A stretch of 9,673 nucleotides of DNA from Gammaproteobacteria bacterium. Lineage in GTDB: Bacteria > Pseudomonadota > Gammaproteobacteria > SZUA-21. Where the stretch lies: the NCBI GenBank assembly GCA_027021095.1, contig JALUUZ010000336.1, positions 1-9,673 on the forward strand, in the 5' to 3' direction. How positions within the stretch are numbered: the stretch's first letter is position 1; the number at the start of each line of letters is the position of its first letter. The position numbers and the translations under genes are program-made. The notes beneath the pieces were generated by a model, which saw only the letters and a program-made list of their open reading frames with translations, was not told the origin of the DNA and did no database searches. Below are positions 6,906 to 9,673 of this stretch, one piece after another.

Positions 6906-7091
6906 CGTCGGCCTGTTTTTATTTCCTGTGTGATAAGATCTTTCAACTTGCAGTCTATACAAAATATACCAATACTGTAAGTGTAAACCTGTACGTCAAA
7001 AATGACAGGACAAATCGCTGACACAGGTTTTGGTCAACATAGTGACACTGACACAACTAAGCCAGCCTTTCATGCGCACAATAATTAAACA
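6906..7091. promoter_or_regulatory. Divergent pgi-glgA control region
   Basis: A 186-bp AT-rich gap that must hold the start signals of both genes. The pgi side has an AT-rich block with TATATT and TATAGA-like hexamers, but none pairs with a good -35 at normal spacing. The glgA side contains TGACAC three times (7019, 7043, 7049) and TGACAG once (7003). No confident promoter or operator can be named. Confidence 0.35.
6912..6916 (-). promoter_or_regulatory. Ribosome binding site that decides the pgi start
   Basis: On the minus strand ACAGG sits 6 nt before the ATG at 6905. The upstream in-frame TTG (6962) has no comparable purine run before it. Together with family length this supports the shorter 548-residue Pgi. 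Confidence 0.5.
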
Positions 7092-8576
7092 ATGACGGAA
7101 CGGATAAAAGTCTTATTCGCTGCCAGCGAAGCGTTGCCGCTGATCAAGACCGGTGGACTGGCCGATGTCTGTGGCGCGCTGCCGCCGGCACTGCGCAAAT
7201 TAGGAGTGGATGTGCGCCTCGTGGTTCCCGCTTATCCGGCGGCGCTGAAAAAAGTGCCACCCCCCCGCATTGCGTCCACACTGGAACTGCTCGGCACAAC
7301 AAAACCAGTGCGAATACTCGAAACCGCCTTCGACGGCGTGCAGCCCGTGTATCTTGTCGATGCCCCTGAGTTTTTCGACCGCCCCGGCAATCCTTACCTG
7401 GATGAGACAGGCAGGGACTGGCCCGACAGCGCTGCCAGGTTCTGCCTGTTTGCACGGGCTGTCACCGCCCTGGCGCTTGGCTTTGGCGACGAACAATGGC
7501 AACCCGACCTGGTACACTGTCACGACTGGCAGACCGGGCTGGTTCCGGCACTGCTGTCACTGCAGCCACAGGCACCACCAAGCCTGTTCACCATTCATAA
7601 CCTGGCCTACCAAGGGCTGTTTCCGCATGCCGAACTCGAACGGCTGGAGCTGCCGGAACGGCTCTGGTCGCCCGAAGCACTGGAGTTCTATGGTCGACTG
7701 TCATTTATCAAAGGTGGACTGGTCTTTGCCGACCGGATCAACACGGTCAGTCCGACCTATAAAGAAGAAATCTGCACGCCGGAGTTCGGCTGCGGCCTTG
7801 ACGGCCTGCTGCGCAAGCGTGCTGACGTACTCAGCGGCATCGTCAATGGCGCCGATTACTCGATCTGGAACCCGGCCACAGACAAGATGATCGCGGCACC
7901 CTATTCAATCGCAGACTTTATCGTCAAAAAACCGCAAAACAAAAAGCAACTGCAGCAGCAGGCACGACTGGCACCGGACCCGAAAATACCACTGCTTGGC
8001 ATGGTCGGCCGACTGGTGATTCAGAAAGGGATCGACCTGGTGATCGAATCACTGCCTCAGCTCATACAACAGCAAGTCCAGTTGGTGATTCTTGGCAGCG
8101 GCGAGCGCGGCTTCGAACGCTCCTTACAACAGGCCGCTGCACAGTACCCGGGACAAGTTGCGTTCGTCCCGGGGTATCATGAGGCCACCGCCCACCTGAT
8201 CCAGGCCGGTGCGGACATCTTTCTGATGCCATCCCGCTTCGAACCCTGCGGGCTGAGCCAGCTGTATGCAATGCGCTATGGCACCGTTCCCGTGGTACGC
8301 AAAACCGGGGGGCTGGCTGACACCGTAGTCAACACCACGGCGGCACGACTGCAGCAGAACACGGCCACCGGCTTTTCATTCAAACAGCCCACGCCCGAGT
8401 CCCTGCTTAAATCCATTCAACGCGCGCTGACGCTTTTCGCCCAACAAGCGCAGTGGCACAAACTGATGCGTAACGCAATGCAACAATGTTTTTCGTGGGA
8501 AAGCAGCGCAAAACAATACCGCCGACTGTACACGGAACTGCTCGCCGGGAAGAAAACCACCATAAGCCGAAATTAA
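7092..8576 (+). CDS. glgA: Glycogen synthase (ADP-glucose), GT5 family
   Basis: Transfers glucose from ADP-glucose to the non-reducing end of a growing alpha-1,4-glucan, the chain-elongation step of bacterial glycogen synthesis. The 494 residues compare with 477 in E. coli. The N-terminal GT5 domain has the ADP-glucose motif KTGGLADV at 19-26, HDWQTGLVPALL at 144-155 and FTIHNLAYQG at 166-175 (H169). VNGADYSIWNP at 251-261 precedes the domain boundary. The C-terminal GT-B domain has GMVGRLVIQKGIDL at 303-316 (R307, K312), ILGSG at 333-337, and PSRFEPCGLSQLYAMRYGT at 380-398 with the key E384. A second KTGGLAD is at 404-410. The ATG lies in AT-rich DNA with no Shine-Dalgarno sequence. It diverges from pgi. 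No glgB, glgC or glgP is adjacent within the window, so this is a lone glgA placed among carbon-flux genes (pgi, ppc). No defects were seen. Confidence 0.96.
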   Translation: MTERIKVLFAASEALPLIKTGGLADVCGALPPALRKLGVDVRLVVPAYPAALKKVPPPRIASTLELLGTTKPVRILETAFDGVQPVYLVDAPEFFDRPGNPYLDETGRDWPDSAARFCLFARAVTALALGFGDEQWQPDLVHCHDWQTGLVPALLSLQPQAPPSLFTIHNLAYQGLFPHAELERLELPERLWSPEALEFYGRLSFIKGGLVFADRINTVSPTYKEEICTPEFGCGLDGLLRKRADVLSGIVNGADYSIWNPATDKMIAAPYSIADFIVKKPQNKKQLQQQARLAPDPKIPLLGMVGRLVIQKGIDLVIESLPQLIQQQVQLVILGSGERGFERSLQQAAAQYPGQVAFVPGYHEATAHLIQAGADIFLMPSRFEPCGLSQLYAMRYGTVPVVRKTGGLADTVVNTTAARLQQNTATGFSFKQPTPESLLKSIQRALTLFAQQAQWHKLMRNAMQQCFSWESSAKQYRRLYTELLAGKKTTISRN

Positions 8577-8623
8577 CCCCCTATTAATAACCTCATGACT
8601 GGCGGCCAAGGCATGACACAACG

Positions 8624-8629
8624 TATAAT
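8624..8629 (+). promoter_or_regulatory. Perfect TATAAT box upstream of copy 3 and ppc
   Basis: Consensus -10 hexamer in ACGTATAATGCG, 48 bp after the glgA stop and 10 bp before the repeat element. No recognisable -35 lies at the usual spacing. If active, it would transcribe the whole element as the 5' leader of ppc. Confidence 0.4.
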
Positions 8630-8638
8630 GCGCTATTT

Positions 8639-8911
8639 CTCAGCCCGCATCCGTTCGCAGCGAGACGGCGTGAGGGTGCGCCGTACGCACCAGTCCCCGT
8701 GTGAATCGGTCCGACAGGCCGTGAGCCTGGCAGGCCACGCCTGAACACAGCCGCGGCGCGCAGGCAGGGTGCATTATACGCACGCCACCATGGCAGATCG
8801 CATCACATCACGCGAAGAGGCTTTGACACGCTGGCTCGCCGACCGGGCGAAAACCAGCCAGGACGTGCCATTGGGGCGTCGCAGTAGCAGGGGGTGAGCA
8901 ATGCGGGCTAG
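8639..8911 (+). repeat. Repeat element copy 3, upstream of ppc
   Basis: A 273-bp member of the same family, filling most of the 346-bp glgA-ppc gap (8577-8922). The right part (about 8790-8911) matches the reverse complement of the left part of copy 2, including ATCGCATCAC, CTGGCTCGCCGACC and the end GGTGAGCAATGCGGGCTAG. The left end (CAGCCCGCAT, then CCGTTCGCAGCGAGACGG) matches the inverted end with about 10 bases missing. It carries GGTGCG CCGTA CGCACC at 8675-8691 and a decayed second copy near 8768-8784. It is more diverged than copies 1 and 2. Its end lies 11 bp before the ppc start codon. The remaining 62 bp after glgA hold a TATAAT box and no clear terminator. Confidence 0.8.
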
Positions 8912-8922
8912 ACGGGACAACG

Positions 8923-9673
8923 ATGAACGATTCTCTTATCTATCAGAAAAATGACAAGTTACTGCGCTCACGGGTACGCCTGTTCGGCAACCTGCTGGGC
9001 AATGTACTCAAACAGCATGCAGGGCAGGAAGTTTTCGATACCGTTGAAACACTGCGCAAGGGATTTATCCGCCTGCGCAACAAGGACAACCCGCAGCTCA
9101 AAGCCCGGCTCAACCAGCTTATCGGCGAACTGGACCCTGAGACCACGACCCATGTCCTGCGTGCGTTCAACATCTATTTCAGCCTGCTGAACATCGCAGA
9201 AGAAGCGCACCACCATCATGTCCGGGCCAAGATGATCAAACACGACACAGCGTTGTGGAAAGGCTCTTTTCAGGACACCTTGACACGATTCATGCTCGAA
9301 GGTGTCGACGCGGCAGACCTGCAGCGACTGCTCGACCGGCTGCTCTACCTGCCGGTCTTCACCGCCCATCCGACCGAAGCGAAGCGACGCACGATCATGG
9401 AGTCCTTGCGCCGTATCTTCGTCACCGCAGAACAGCTCGAGCAGTCCGGCCTGGGCAAAAACGCACGTCGTGAGATTACCGAATTTCTGCAGAACCAGAT
9501 CCAGGTACTGTGGAAGACCGATGAAGTCCGGACCATACGGCCGGAAGTACGCAACGAAATCCGCAACGGGCTGTTTTACTTCCGCGAAAGCCTGTTTGCC
9601 GCAGTGCCGCAGGTCTACCGCAAACTGGAAAAAGCGATCCAGCGAATCTACGGAAAAACACCTGAACAGATCA
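8923..9673 (+). CDS. ppc: Phosphoenolpyruvate carboxylase (N-terminal part, cut by window edge)
   Basis: Carboxylates phosphoenolpyruvate with bicarbonate to oxaloacetate, refilling the TCA cycle. Only the first 250 codons are present and the frame is open at the right edge; the family is usually 870-930 residues. The diagnostic FTAHPTEAKRRT at 146-157 contains the catalytic His (H149; H138 in E. coli). Further matches are the upstream helical stretch AFNIYFSLLNIAEE (81-94) and WKTDEVRTIRPEVRNEIR (197-214), which corresponds to the conserved TDE.R..RP block. The arginine- and glycine-rich catalytic loops lie beyond the edge and cannot be judged. The ATG is preceded by only a weak GGGA site (8914-8917), 11 bp after the end of a repeat element. 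A perfect TATAAT lies upstream of that element (8624-8629), so the mRNA may begin about 285 nt before the start codon. Confidence 0.95.
   Translation, partial: MNDSLIYQKNDKLLRSRVRLFGNLLGNVLKQHAGQEVFDTVETLRKGFIRLRNKDNPQLKARLNQLIGELDPETTTHVLRAFNIYFSLLNIAEEAHHHHVRAKMIKHDTALWKGSFQDTLTRFMLEGVDAADLQRLLDRLLYLPVFTAHPTEAKRRTIMESLRRIFVTAEQLEQSGLGKNARREITEFLQNQIQVLWKTDEVRTIRPEVRNEIRNGLFYFRESLFAAVPQVYRKLEKAIQRIYGKTPEQI

Noticed and set aside
5259..6962. Longer Pgi starting at the TTG at 6962
   Set aside because: It adds 19 residues not seen in the family, and the TTG has no ribosome site; the ATG at 6905 gives the expected length.
1..8911. CRISPR array from the repeated sequences
   Set aside because: Copies are few, long, unequally spaced by kilobases and inverted relative to each other; no spacers or cas genes.

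Overview
This window carries chromosomal DNA of a gammaproteobacterium, GC-rich (roughly 55-60% by eye). The main clue is gene order. nnr, tsaE and an amiB-type amidase run leftward, with queG diverging from nnr. This is the arrangement of the E. coli queG / nnr-tsaE-amiB-mutL-miaA-hfq neighbourhood, so mutL would be expected just beyond the left edge. The proteins resemble gammaproteobacterial homologues, but the genus cannot be fixed from sequence alone.

Layout, left to right: a repeat-element end (1-99); amiB, minus strand (96-1559); an intact repeat element (1619-1857); tsaE, minus (1854-2351); nnr, minus (2470-3972); a 144-bp divergent promoter region; queG, plus (4117-5205); a short convergent gap built like a degenerate miniature of the repeat (5203-5261); pgi, minus (5259-6905); a 186-bp AT-rich divergent region; glgA, plus (7092-8576); a third repeat element (8639-8911); and ppc, plus, starting at 8923 and cut by the right edge.

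The left half is housekeeping: cell-wall splitting at division (AmiB), tRNA t6A37 synthesis (TsaE), repair of hydrated NAD(P)H (Nnr) and the last step of queuosine synthesis (QueG). The right half is central carbon metabolism: Pgi interconverts glucose-6-P and fructose-6-P, GlgA polymerises ADP-glucose into glycogen, and Ppc makes oxaloacetate from PEP. All seven genes look intact; only ppc is truncated, by the window edge.

The unusual layer is a family of non-coding, terminally inverted repeat elements (about 240-275 bp). Their shared end reads CTAG CCCGCAT TTCTCACC with small variations. The TAG inside this end is the actual stop codon of both amiB and tsaE. A degenerate version of the end follows the stop of queG, and another follows the stop of pgi. 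A third copy sits between a perfect TATAAT box and the ppc start, so it would lie in a long ppc leader. No transposase, CRISPR array, tRNA or rRNA was seen.
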